NCBI GenBank assembly: GCA_017958585.1
Contig: JAGDCK010000075.1
Location: 1 to 11,600, forward strand
Source: Lachnospiraceae bacterium
GTDB lineage: Bacteria; Bacillota; Clostridia; Lachnospirales; Lachnospiraceae
DNA: 11,600 nt
Direction of reading: 5' to 3'
The notes under the pieces are model-generated. The model worked only from the letters and a program-made list of their open reading frames with translations. It did not search any database and had not been told where the DNA came from. Shown piece after piece: positions 1-6,587 of this stretch. Numbering within the stretch: position 1 is the first letter of the stretch; every line of letters starts with the position of its first letter. A program made the position numbers and the translations under genes.

Positions 1-300
1 ACCTCACTGAGCCATATTATGGACGAAAATAGTAGTATTAAGCTGTCGGTCCACTGTAGCTTTTTCACTATCCTGATATTCCCCTAAAATAATATTGTTA
101 TAAACCCTATTACAGCATCCATTCATCTTCCAAACTGTTAAGATTTGGATAGAAGCGGGGGGCTGTAGGGATGCCACCAAGCGAGTTCCGCAGACGCGAA
201 GGCTTGCCGGAAGCGGCGAGGACTGTTTGAGCGACTGGCGCCCTGCAGACAGGACCCGCTTCGCTTGTAAAACATGTCCGGTATATTGTTGAACAAAATG
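1..300. other. Unexplained region after the glycosyltransferase
   Basis: No convincing gene is seen. Bases 141-280 are about 61% GC and bases 1-120 about 37%, by my count, with a sharp boundary near 140. The GC-rich block has an imperfect stem (TTCCGCA against TGCCGGAA, one bulge, 188-214 region) but no U-tract, so it does not look like a terminator for the glycosyltransferase. All three minus-strand frames are free of stops across the GC-rich block. One frame gives a 40-codon ATG-started ORF at 4-126 (minus), with no properly spaced ribosome binding site. The block could be a degenerate mobile element end, a dispersed repeat, or a structured RNA. Confidence 0.45.
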
Positions 301-1230
301 CTAGATTTCTTCCTTGATAACATACAGGGGGCGTCTCTTGACTTCCATGTAGGTTTTGGCAAGGTACTGCCCAAGGACTCCGGTGCAGAAAAACTGTATT
401 CCGCTGACGAGCAATATGATGCAGACCAGGGATGGCCAACCGGAAACAGGATCCCCGAATACCAGCTTTCTGACGATGGTAAAGATTATCATCACAAAGG
501 CCAGCAAACAGAAAAACACTCCCATGGCTGATGCGATCATAAGGGGTTTTGTGGAGAAGGCAACTATCCCTTCGATGGAGTAGCTGACTAACTTCCAAAA
601 ACTCCATTTGGTCTCCCCGGCAACTCTCTGTACATTTTCATACTCAAGCCATTTTGTCTTAAATCCTACCCATCCAAAGATTCCCTTTGTGAAGCGGTTG
701 TATTCAGGCATGGAGAGGATCGCATTTACCATCTGTCTGGTCATCAGGCGGTAGTCCCTTGCTCCGTCCACAAATTCAGTGGAGGAGATCTTTTTCATAA
801 GTCTGTAAAAGCATCTTGCAAAAAAGCTTCTGATGGGAGGCTCGCCCTTTCTGGTGACGCGTCTGGTCGCAACGGAATCATAACCTTCATCGATGTATTT
901 AAACATTTCCTCTAAAAGTTCAGGCGGGTCCTGTAAGTCGCAGTCCATGATCACAACATAGTCGCCCTTTGCCTTTTCGAGTCCTGCAAACATGGCTGCC
1001 TCTTTTCCAAAATTTCTGGAGAAGGAAACCATGCGTATCCTGTCATCAGACTCTGCCAGTTTACGAACATTTTCTGCGGTCTTATCGCGGGAGCCGTCAT
1101 CCACATATATCAGTTCCAACGTGCAATCTCTATCCTTTAAAAACTGTGTCTGTCTGTCAAGTTCTTCATAAAACAGCGACACACTTGCCTCTTCATTAAA
1201 ACAAGGGACTATAACGCTCAACAGTTCCAT
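301..1230 (-). CDS. GtrB-like polyprenyl-phosphate glycosyltransferase (GT2)
   Basis: A 309-residue membrane-anchored family 2 glycosyltransferase of the GtrB/DPM1 type, which typically moves a sugar from a nucleotide donor to undecaprenyl phosphate at the inner face of the membrane to supply wall or surface polymer decoration. The GT-A domain begins at once with LSVIVPCFNEE (residues 4-14) and has VDDGSRDKT (43-51), the metal/donor site DCDLQDPPE (96-104), RRVTRKGEPP (123-132) and RDYRLM (158-163). Two membrane helices lie at about 229-253 and 264-288, and the end VKRRPLYVIKEEI is typical for the family. I chose the ATG at 1230, which has GAGGAGG 7 nt upstream; an in-frame ATG at 1251 has no site. 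The sugar specificity cannot be read from sequence. The stop is TAG, and the same frame stays open for 98 further codons. Confidence 0.92.
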   Translation of the reverse strand: MELLSVIVPCFNEEASVSLFYEELDRQTQFLKDRDCTLELIYVDDGSRDKTAENVRKLAESDDRIRMVSFSRNFGKEAAMFAGLEKAKGDYVVIMDCDLQDPPELLEEMFKYIDEGYDSVATRRVTRKGEPPIRSFFARCFYRLMKKISSTEFVDGARDYRLMTRQMVNAILSMPEYNRFTKGIFGWVGFKTKWLEYENVQRVAGETKWSFWKLVSYSIEGIVAFSTKPLMIASAMGVFFCLLAFVMIIFTIVRKLVFGDPVSGWPSLVCIILLVSGIQFFCTGVLGQYLAKTYMEVKRRPLYVIKEEI

Positions 1231-1265
1231 GAGCTTACCTCCTCTAAACAAAATAATCCATAGTC

Positions 1266-1294
1266 AGCATACCATTTATGGCCATCTGTGGCAA
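1266..1294 (-). promoter_or_regulatory. Predicted housekeeping promoter of the glycosyltransferase gene
   Basis: On the minus strand TTGCCA (1289-1294, 5 of 6 to TTGACA) and TATGCT (1266-1271, 4 of 6) are separated by 17 nt. TGG before the -10 gives an extended -10. Transcription would start near 1259, about 30 nt before the ATG. Its position just after the ptsH terminator supports an independent unit. Confidence 0.6.
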
Positions 1295-1316
1295 CGAAAC
1301 AAAGTTAAAATTAAGA

Positions 1317-1357
1317 CAAAATTAAAAAGGGATACGGCCTTTACAGGTCGTATCCCT
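1317..1357 (-). terminator. Intrinsic terminator after ptsH
   Basis: On the minus strand AGGGATACGACC and GGCCGTATCCCT form a 12-position stem with one A-C mismatch and a 6-nt loop, followed at once by TTTTTAATTTT. It begins 14 nt after the ptsH stop codon, the classic position for rho-independent termination. Confidence 0.9.
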
Positions 1358-1371
1358 CTAACGCTTATTGT

Positions 1372-1635
1372 CTATTCGCCCAAGCCACTTTCAACGGCTT
1401 CCACGAGGCTTTTAAGTGCCTCCTCCTCGTCTTCGCCATCACAAAAGAATTCAATTTCATCTCCGCTTTTTACACATGCTCCAAGGACGCTCAACACACT
1501 CTTTGCATTTGCTGTCGTATCATTGAATTTGAATGTGATCAATGATTTGAACTGCATAGCCTCCTTGCACAAAATGCCTGCGGGTCTGAGATGTAAGCCT
1601 GTAGGATTCTTGATTGTAACCTTCTGACTGACCAT
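1372..1635 (-). CDS. ptsH: Phosphocarrier protein HPr
   Basis: An 87-residue HPr, the standard length. HPr receives phosphate from PEP via enzyme I on His15 and passes it to the EIIA components of sugar PTS systems in the cytoplasm. The active-site motif GLHLRPAG places His at residue 15, and the Ser46 region NAKSVLSVLGA is intact, so it should also be a substrate for HPr kinase/phosphorylase and serve as CcpA corepressor. Presence of His15 rules out Crh, in which this residue is not histidine. The start at 1635 has GGAGGAG 5 nt upstream; an in-frame ATG at 1662 is poorly placed. A promoter before it and a terminator after it suggest it can be a single-gene unit. ptsI is not in the window. 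Confidence 0.95.
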   Translation of the reverse strand: MVSQKVTIKNPTGLHLRPAGILCKEAMQFKSLITFKFNDTTANAKSVLSVLGACVKSGDEIEFFCDGEDEEEALKSLVEAVESGLGE

Positions 1636-1685
1636 AACTTCTCCTCCGATTAATCTGCCCATGTGATGGACTTAACTCTAATTTA

Positions 1686-1714
1686 AATATACCAAAAAAT
1701 ATGTCTGCCTACAA
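1686..1714 (-). promoter_or_regulatory. Predicted housekeeping promoter of ptsH
   Basis: On the minus strand TTGTAG (1709-1714) and TATATT (1686-1691) are spaced by exactly 17 nt. The -10 is preceded by TGG, giving an extended -10 (TGn), which would offset the poor second half of the -35. The start of transcription would fall near 1679, leaving a leader of about 44 nt before the ptsH ATG. Confidence 0.55.
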
Positions 1715-1726
1715 GGGTTATTGTAG

Positions 1727-2998
1727 TTATTTTTCTGTCACTTCTACTCTAATTACAGGAGTTTTCTCAACAGTCACTCCATCCGGGAAATTAAACTCCA
1801 CAGGGATCATATATACACCCACCCTGTCCTCTGTTGAAGTCAGGCCATTGTCATCAAAGTATTTGCCGATATCAGCCGTACCTCTTAGGGATGAAGTGTT
1901 CAGGCCTGATATGACTGAAGTCAGACCCTTTAGCTTTAAGTTTACTTCCACATCATTATCCGCAGATACGTCTATTCCCGAGGGAACATTTTCAAATGAT
2001 ACGCGGTTTGGTCTAACCGAGACGTTCAATTCCTGAACCTCCTCGATACCGATGTTGACTGTGAGTTTGTAATCGCTCTCAAAGCTTGCAAGCTTCACGT
2101 TGTCATCAAGATAGTCCCTGGCATAAAGGCTTGCCTCCACAGTCTCCTTCGCATCGGTGATATCTATGGCTTCCGCCGGTATCTCCAGTGCGTCTATGTT
2201 AGCGAGAGCCGATGGTGTTGCCGCCACGGTGATACTTGATGGCGAACATGTAACCTCTCCCGTTGTGCCGTATCCTTCTGCAGGTTCTCCGCTGAAATTA
2301 ACCTTTACGGGAATCTCCTTTGTGGCCAGGACCTCCACGGTCATGTGAACATAATCCACATTTTTGGTGATGGTCTGCTGATCTATCTGGTTATCCTCCG
2401 AGTCAAACAGGGATATGTCCACGCTCACGGAAAGGTTACTGGTGGCATCGGTCACATCGATGTCAACCTTTGCGTAGCTGACTGCATCCACCACTGAGGC
2501 AGGTCCGGAAACCTCCACCTGTGTCTGATCCGGCGATGCGGAGGCAACCATGTACCCTTCTGCCACTTCACCGGTGGTGGAGTATCTGAGTTTAACCCAC
2601 TTGGTCTTTCTGTCTTCCACGTCAAGTTTTACCGAATCATGATTTCCCTGGATGGTATAATCCGAATCCACGTTCTCAATGGAATAGGTGATTGCTACAG
2701 TGTTTATGTCTGTGAGCTTACCCACATCAGCCTGAGCCACGATGTCGGAGCTTCTGAGCTGACTGATAACGCTCTTTGGCGCCTTGACCGTCACGGAGAC
2801 TGTATCCGTGTTGTCCAGCACTCTGTACACTTTGTTTTCGTTTTCAAGAAGCGATGTGTTTATGAGCTTGACCTTGATATCGCTCAAGGTCTTTGAATCC
2901 TGGGGGTCTTCGATCTGAACCACCAAAAACCACAGGATGGTGGCCAATACGACCGACAAAATTTTAAGGCCCGCATTGTTGAAAAGTTTGTTTCTCAT
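1727..2998 (-). CDS. cdaR: CdaA regulatory protein CdaR (YbbR repeats)
   Basis: A 423-residue single-pass membrane protein that binds CdaA and modulates its c-di-AMP output. A short basic N-terminus (MRNKLFNN) precedes one helix (about 11-28, LKILSVVLATILWFLVV); the rest would be outside the cell and consists of about four YbbR repeats (roughly 40-127, 132-222, 227-316, 321-421). Repeat signatures include EGYMVASASPDQTQVEVSGP (147-166) and the similar EGYGTTGEVTCSPSSITV (241-258). I chose the ATG at 2998 because it forms an ATGA overlap with the cdaA stop, has AAGGAG about 12 nt upstream, and gives the usual family N-terminus; an in-frame ATG at 3022 would add eight residues within cdaA. Four repeats agree with many Firmicute CdaR proteins. 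glmM, frequently the next gene, is absent; ptsH follows after 91 nt. Confidence 0.93.
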   Translation of the reverse strand: MRNKLFNNAGLKILSVVLATILWFLVVQIEDPQDSKTLSDIKVKLINTSLLENENKVYRVLDNTDTVSVTVKAPKSVISQLRSSDIVAQADVGKLTDINTVAITYSIENVDSDYTIQGNHDSVKLDVEDRKTKWVKLRYSTTGEVAEGYMVASASPDQTQVEVSGPASVVDAVSYAKVDIDVTDATSNLSVSVDISLFDSEDNQIDQQTITKNVDYVHMTVEVLATKEIPVKVNFSGEPAEGYGTTGEVTCSPSSITVAATPSALANIDALEIPAEAIDITDAKETVEASLYARDYLDDNVKLASFESDYKLTVNIGIEEVQELNVSVRPNRVSFENVPSGIDVSADNDVEVNLKLKGLTSVISGLNTSSLRGTADIGKYFDDNGLTSTEDRVGVYMIPVEFNFPDGVTVEKTPVIRVEVTEK

Positions 2999-3864
2999 TT
3001 TTTGCTGCGGCTCCTTCCCCATTTGTGAGTCTTTTCTTCTTCCTCACCAATGTTAAAAATATGCATCAGTCTGTTTTTCAGTTTTTCCGTGTCGAGATTC
3101 CTCTCAAGCCTTCCCTCATATGCGAGGCTGATCTTGCCGGTCTCCTCGGATACGATGACAACTGCCGCATCGGAAGCCTCACTCATGCCAACGCCGGCAC
3201 GATGTCTGGTTCCGAGTTCCTTGCTGAGGTCCGTTGTATCCGAAAGGGGAAGGTAGCAGGTAGCTGAGTTTACTCTGTTACCCTTTATGATGACCGCTCC
3301 GTCGTGGAGAGGTGTGTTGTGTTCGAAAATATTGATAAGAAGCTGACTGGAAACCTTTCCGTCGATCTCGATACCGGTTCTCTCGATATCATCAAGCAGG
3401 ATCTGCTTTTCGATGACTATCAGCGCACCGGTCCTTGCTCTTGCCATCTCCAGGGACGCCTTTGCGATCTCGTCTATAGTCCTCTCCGTAAAGCTCTCGT
3501 CATCCTTGTGGGAGCTCTCAAAGGGAAGCACCTGGGAGATGATATTTCTCTTTCCCAGTTCCTCCAAAGCTTTTCTAAGCTCCGGCTGTAGCACCACAAT
3601 AAATGCCATCAGGGCAAAGCTGAAAAGGTTTTGGACGATCCACAGGATCGTGTTCATCTGGAACAGATATGCGAGCACCAAAAAAACAGCGATGACGATG
3701 AGACCCTTTAGAAGGCTCCACGCCTTGCTGGTCTTCATCCACACCAGGATGTAATACAGGATCACTGCAATAATGAGGATCTCCACCACATCCCAGATGT
3801 CCATCGTACCTCTGTAGATACTGAAATTGCTAAATGAATCAATCGCTTGCTCAATCCACTCCAT
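2995..3864 (-). CDS. cdaA: Diadenylate cyclase CdaA (DacA)
   Basis: A 289-residue membrane-bound diadenylate cyclase that condenses two ATP into cyclic di-AMP, the Firmicute messenger controlling potassium and osmolyte uptake and wall homeostasis. Three N-terminal helices (about 26-43, 52-68, 73-92) are followed by a linker helix with LQPELRKALEELG and the DAC domain (about 110-270). Both catalytic signatures are intact: DGA at 188-190 (HDGAVII) and RHR at 220-222 (GTRHRAGVG). The C-terminus is short and highly charged, with an EEEEK run and a basic WGRSRSKK end. AGGAG lies 10 nt before the ATG. The TGA stop overlaps the cdaR ATG as ATGA, the normal coupling of cyclase and regulator. Length and architecture match CdaA of Bacillus and Listeria. 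Confidence 0.96.
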   Translation of the reverse strand: MEWIEQAIDSFSNFSIYRGTMDIWDVVEILIIAVILYYILVWMKTSKAWSLLKGLIVIAVFLVLAYLFQMNTILWIVQNLFSFALMAFIVVLQPELRKALEELGKRNIISQVLPFESSHKDDESFTERTIDEIAKASLEMARARTGALIVIEKQILLDDIERTGIEIDGKVSSQLLINIFEHNTPLHDGAVIIKGNRVNSATCYLPLSDTTDLSKELGTRHRAGVGMSEASDAAVVIVSEETGKISLAYEGRLERNLDTEKLKNRLMHIFNIGEEEEKTHKWGRSRSKK

Positions 3865-3877
3865 TTATCGGTTGCTC

Positions 3878-4987
3878 CTAAAAAAGATCTTCGTAATCGT
3901 CCTCATCATCTTCCGTTACGCTGGAATTGATGGTGACGCTTCTGGATCCGGCCTGGTCGCTTAAATTAGCGCGTCTGCCGTTTCCGTAACCGGTTCTCTC
4001 GGTTACCACGCTGCGTCCCGAATAGTTTGCAGCATTTCTGCGGACCGTCTCTGAAGTCCTGCTCTGTGAATTGATCTTCTTCACAGTTTTTTCTGGTTCT
4101 GACAGGGTCATCTTTGGCACTGCCTTTACGTAATAGTAATATTCATCATCCTCAAACTGTACCTTCTCGGTCCTGCTGTAATCCACGCAGAATCTGAAAA
4201 GCTCCAGGATCTTGCCCACCAGGATCGCAACGATGGCTCCAAGCAACGCTCCCACCAGAGAAATGTTTGTATCATACATCATATCCCCGATAAAGAGGAT
4301 GATCATATCGATTATGGCACCGCTCACCATGGCGATCGTCCATGAGTGCTCGATGGAAAGACGTCTGATGATATAAACCACCAAAACTGTTATGGCAAAT
4401 GCCATCACCATGACGATCATTCCCTTGTTTCCAAGGAAGCCGTCGATGAGGAGTCTGAGCTTTGCGATAGCTTCCTCATCGCCCATACTGCCGATGGTGG
4501 CTGAATTGGTTATCACCGTATCGAAAAAGTAGTGGATTATGACACCGCATCCCACCGAAACCGCCGAGGCAGGTCCGCCCACAAGTCCCATGACGATGGG
4601 CACCGCATAGGGGATCTTCCACGCGCAAAGCAGTGGCGTTATCATGATCACTATGGATTCCTTTGCACTGAATCTCAAAAACAGGATGAAGATTATCAGA
4701 TACAGACATGCGCCAAGTGCAGCCGCCTCCATTGTGAGGGCATACATATGTCCCAGGGAGAACAGCGCGGCAAAACCGAGTAAAGCGCCCATCGGCAGAA
4801 AAGAACACAGCGCCGATACCGCCACCAAAAGTGCCGCCTTGTCGATCATGGCCATATATCCAAGACGTGAATTCAATGTTCCAAGAACTATAAGTGCAAA
4901 AATGAATTTGGCTGCCGGAATGAGCACAGCCTCATACTTGCTGTAAAGCCTCTTGATATTTTCTCTAAACTCCAATAATGTTGTCAT
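3878..4987 (-). CDS. Uncharacterised polytopic membrane protein upstream of cdaA
   Basis: A 369-residue protein with about nine predicted membrane helices (roughly 21-39, 46-64, 66-84, 86-104, 109-130, 131-156, 189-207, 215-236, 243-264) and a cytoplasmic tail of about 100 residues. The tail starts with an acidic-aromatic motif, FEDDEYYYYVKAVPK (278-292), continues as a low-complexity Ser/Arg/Asn-rich region, and ends in the acidic run EDDEDDYEDLF. I cannot name a family: there is no ATP-binding, protease or transporter signature, although the glycine- and alanine-rich helices with PYAVPIVMGLVGGPASAVS would suit a channel, transporter or scaffold. The ATG has GAGG 5 nt upstream. It ends 13 nt before cdaA, which suggests a role tied to c-di-AMP, osmotic or envelope homeostasis, but that is inference from position only. 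Confidence 0.8.
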   Translation of the reverse strand: MTTLLEFRENIKRLYSKYEAVLIPAAKFIFALIVLGTLNSRLGYMAMIDKAALLVAVSALCSFLPMGALLGFAALFSLGHMYALTMEAAALGACLYLIIFILFLRFSAKESIVIMITPLLCAWKIPYAVPIVMGLVGGPASAVSVGCGVIIHYFFDTVITNSATIGSMGDEEAIAKLRLLIDGFLGNKGMIVMVMAFAITVLVVYIIRRLSIEHSWTIAMVSGAIIDMIILFIGDMMYDTNISLVGALLGAIVAILVGKILELFRFCVDYSRTEKVQFEDDEYYYYVKAVPKMTLSEPEKTVKKINSQSRTSETVRRNAANYSGRSVVTERTGYGNGRRANLSDQAGSRSVTINSSVTEDDEDDYEDLF

Positions 4988-4994
4988 TACGTCC

Positions 4995-5393
4995 TCATTT
5001 CTTCGCCTGATTACCGTATAGGCTGTTTAATTTTTTTAAATTTTTATAATAAGTTTTCAGGCTGTTTTTTGTCTTTGCGTACCTGTATGAAAATCCGATG
5101 TAAGACAATACCCCGTAGATAACCACAGTATAGCCGTAGTATTTGAACACCCTTCCGGCAAACTCCATCAGATCCATCTTGTAGATATCCGCCATAAATG
5201 ACTCGAAATTGTAAAAGACATAGAGCGCAAACACGATGCCGAAGGCGATGGTGGCGCTGATGACGGATTTTATCACCTGAATGAGGATGTAATCCCCTCT
5301 GAAATAGTTGCCGATATTGGTATTTCTCTTTCCTTCGTTCTGCTCATAGGACGCCATTCGCGTCATGAGCCTGATACGTTCCTCGTTTAACAT
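4995..5393 (-). CDS. Uncharacterised small membrane protein (two helices)
   Basis: I do not recognise this 132-residue protein. It has a charged N-terminal segment (1-34), a hydrophobic helix (about 35-61), a short loop with FESFMADIYKMDLMEFAGR, a second helix (about 86-104), and a Lys/Tyr-rich basic C-terminus. Two helices with charged ends suggest both termini are cytoplasmic. The ATG follows AAAGGAA at 7 nt. Its TGA stop overlaps the ribosome binding site of the next gene, leaving only 7 nt between them, so the two membrane proteins are probably translated together and may act as partners. It lies 21 nt after the YvyF-like gene. No cysteine, histidine or catalytic signature is visible. The good RBS and tight operon spacing make it a real gene. 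Confidence 0.75.
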   Translation of the reverse strand: MLNEERIRLMTRMASYEQNEGKRNTNIGNYFRGDYILIQVIKSVISATIAFGIVFALYVFYNFESFMADIYKMDLMEFAGRVFKYYGYTVVIYGVLSYIGFSYRYAKTKNSLKTYYKNLKKLNSLYGNQAKK

Positions 5394-5414
5394 TTGTCTG
5401 TTCCTTTGTATATC

Positions 5415-5819
5415 TTATTTCAGGAATCTCATGGCGGGATTGTCCCTTGATTCCTTCTTGTGTTCGGGCTCCATGTGAGGAGTCTGAATGGCACTTCTGA
5501 ATCCGTTTGTCATTCGTCCCTTGCAGTTGATGCAATATCTGCCGCTTCTGATGCTGGCGCCGCAGGCCTCACAGTTAAGATAAATGGGAGACGCCTCCGT
5601 GACCTCAAGTCTCTCCTCACGGAGCCACTGCTGGATCTGCTGAGGATCCACATCACACTCTTCTGCAACCTCTCGCATACCTACGCCGGGATTAACACGG
5701 ATAAACTCTTTTACCTCCTGGAATTTTACTTCCATCTTTTCCCTGCAGCTGGGGCACAGGATCGAACCCGCCACGTAGTTAAAAATCTTTCCGCATCCTC
5801 TACAGTTTCTGACATCCAT
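5415..5819 (-). CDS. yvyF: YvyF/TIGR03826-like flagellar operon zinc-ribbon/HTH protein
   Basis: A 134-residue protein with four CxxC pairs: C6/C9, C22/C25, C83/C86 and C96/C99. These form two zinc ribbons around a central helical segment (about 33-72, VKEFIRVNPGVGMREVAEEC and QQIQQWLREERL) that looks like a helix-turn-helix. This layout matches the family called flagellar operon protein TIGR03826 (YvyF in Bacillus), a probable regulator of late flagellar genes. I place the start at 5819, where AAGGAG lies about 9 nt upstream of the ATG; an in-frame ATG at 5864 would overlap comFC and lacks such support. It sits directly after comFC, as in Bacillus, but the usual flgM, flgN and flgK do not follow. 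Instead two uncharacterised membrane proteins come next. DNA binding is inferred from fold, not shown. Confidence 0.85.
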   Translation of the reverse strand: MDVRNCRGCGKIFNYVAGSILCPSCREKMEVKFQEVKEFIRVNPGVGMREVAEECDVDPQQIQQWLREERLEVTEASPIYLNCEACGASIRSGRYCINCKGRMTNGFRSAIQTPHMEPEHKKESRDNPAMRFLK

Positions 5820-5844
5820 AAGCAAACTCTCCTTCCGCTGTTTA

Positions 5845-6549
5845 TCAGATTCCGGCTCCCGCAAGGGTCACAAAAAAGACCTCGCGAACTCCGCTTTCAA
5901 GCAAAGCTGTCGCAGCCTCATCCATGGTACTTCCGGTAGTATATATATCATCAACTACTATAATTGACTTTAATTTTACAACATTTTGACTAACAATAAA
6001 AGCCTTTTTCAAATTATTTTGGCGTTCCGAAGGGGATAATGCCTTAAGCGGCGCAGTATTTTTTACTCTTTTCAGATAATTTGGATATAGGGGGATTTTG
6101 GAACCTTTTGAGAGGGCTTTTGCAAGAAGATATGCCTGGTTGTAGCCCCTTTTTTTCTGTCTCTTTTTGTGGAGAGGGATGGGAACGATACCTTCCGCTT
6201 TCGTGTTTTTGATAAAGGCCTTAAGATGCTTCCACATCTCCTCCCCGAAGTACTCCGCATACTCTCTTCGGTTTTCGTATTTTAATCTGTAGATGCTTCC
6301 GTAGACGCTTTTGTATTCATATAAAGATCTGCCGCAGGCAAAGCTGTGGTCCTTTATCATGCAGTCGCCGCAGTACATCCCCTCTGCCGCAAGTTTCTTT
6401 CCGCACTTCATGCACCAGGGGCTTGTTATGATCTTCAGACTGTCCCTGCAGTCCGGGCAGATCTTTTTCCCAAGGGGCGCCGCATCGTCACATACGGGGC
6501 ACCGCCTGGGGTACAAGAGATCAATTGGTTTTAAAAAATTTCCGATCAA
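5845..6549 (-). CDS. comFC: ComFC-type phosphoribosyltransferase-fold competence protein
   Basis: A 234-residue ComFC/GntX family protein. In naturally transformable bacteria ComFC is needed for DNA uptake; in others its role is unclear. The N-terminus carries two zinc-binding Cys pairs, CPVC...CPDC (residues 17-34), then CMKC...CGDC (about 46-63). The C-terminal half is a type I PRTase domain with VPIPLHKKRQKKRGYNQA, the family's conserved region, and the PRPP-binding loop VVDDIYTTGST. The start is TTG at 6547-6549: AAAGGA lies 6 nt upstream, and no in-frame ATG comes before the first zinc pair, so TTG is the only start that keeps the domain whole. It is followed after 25 nt by the YvyF-like gene, as in the Bacillus comF locus. 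comFA and comFB are not adjacent. Whether the organism is competent cannot be judged here. Confidence 0.92.
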   Translation of the reverse strand: MIGNFLKPIDLLYPRRCPVCDDAAPLGKKICPDCRDSLKIITSPWCMKCGKKLAAEGMYCGDCMIKDHSFACGRSLYEYKSVYGSIYRLKYENRREYAEYFGEEMWKHLKAFIKNTKAEGIVPIPLHKKRQKKRGYNQAYLLAKALSKGSKIPLYPNYLKRVKNTAPLKALSPSERQNNLKKAFIVSQNVVKLKSIIVVDDIYTTGSTMDEAATALLESGVREVFFVTLAGAGI

Positions 6550-6587
6550 TTAAATTCCTTTCGACTTCTCCGCAGTCCCCAAAGAAT

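Noticed and set aside
4..126. 40-codon minus-strand ORF in the AT-rich left edge
   Set aside because: GGAAG directly abuts the ATG with no spacing, there is no recognisable motif, and it is in frame with a stretch open only because of the GC-rich block. Described under the region entry but not called as a gene.
110..607. 165-codon minus-strand open frame overlapping the glycosyltransferase end
   Set aside because: Most of it lies inside the glycosyltransferase gene in another frame, it has no ribosome binding site, and the composition is not protein-like.
4476..4808. 110-codon minus-strand open frame within the polytopic membrane protein
   Set aside because: Out-of-frame shadow of a gene with clear membrane helices and a good start. 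Its sequence is rich in Cys, His and Arg without any motif.
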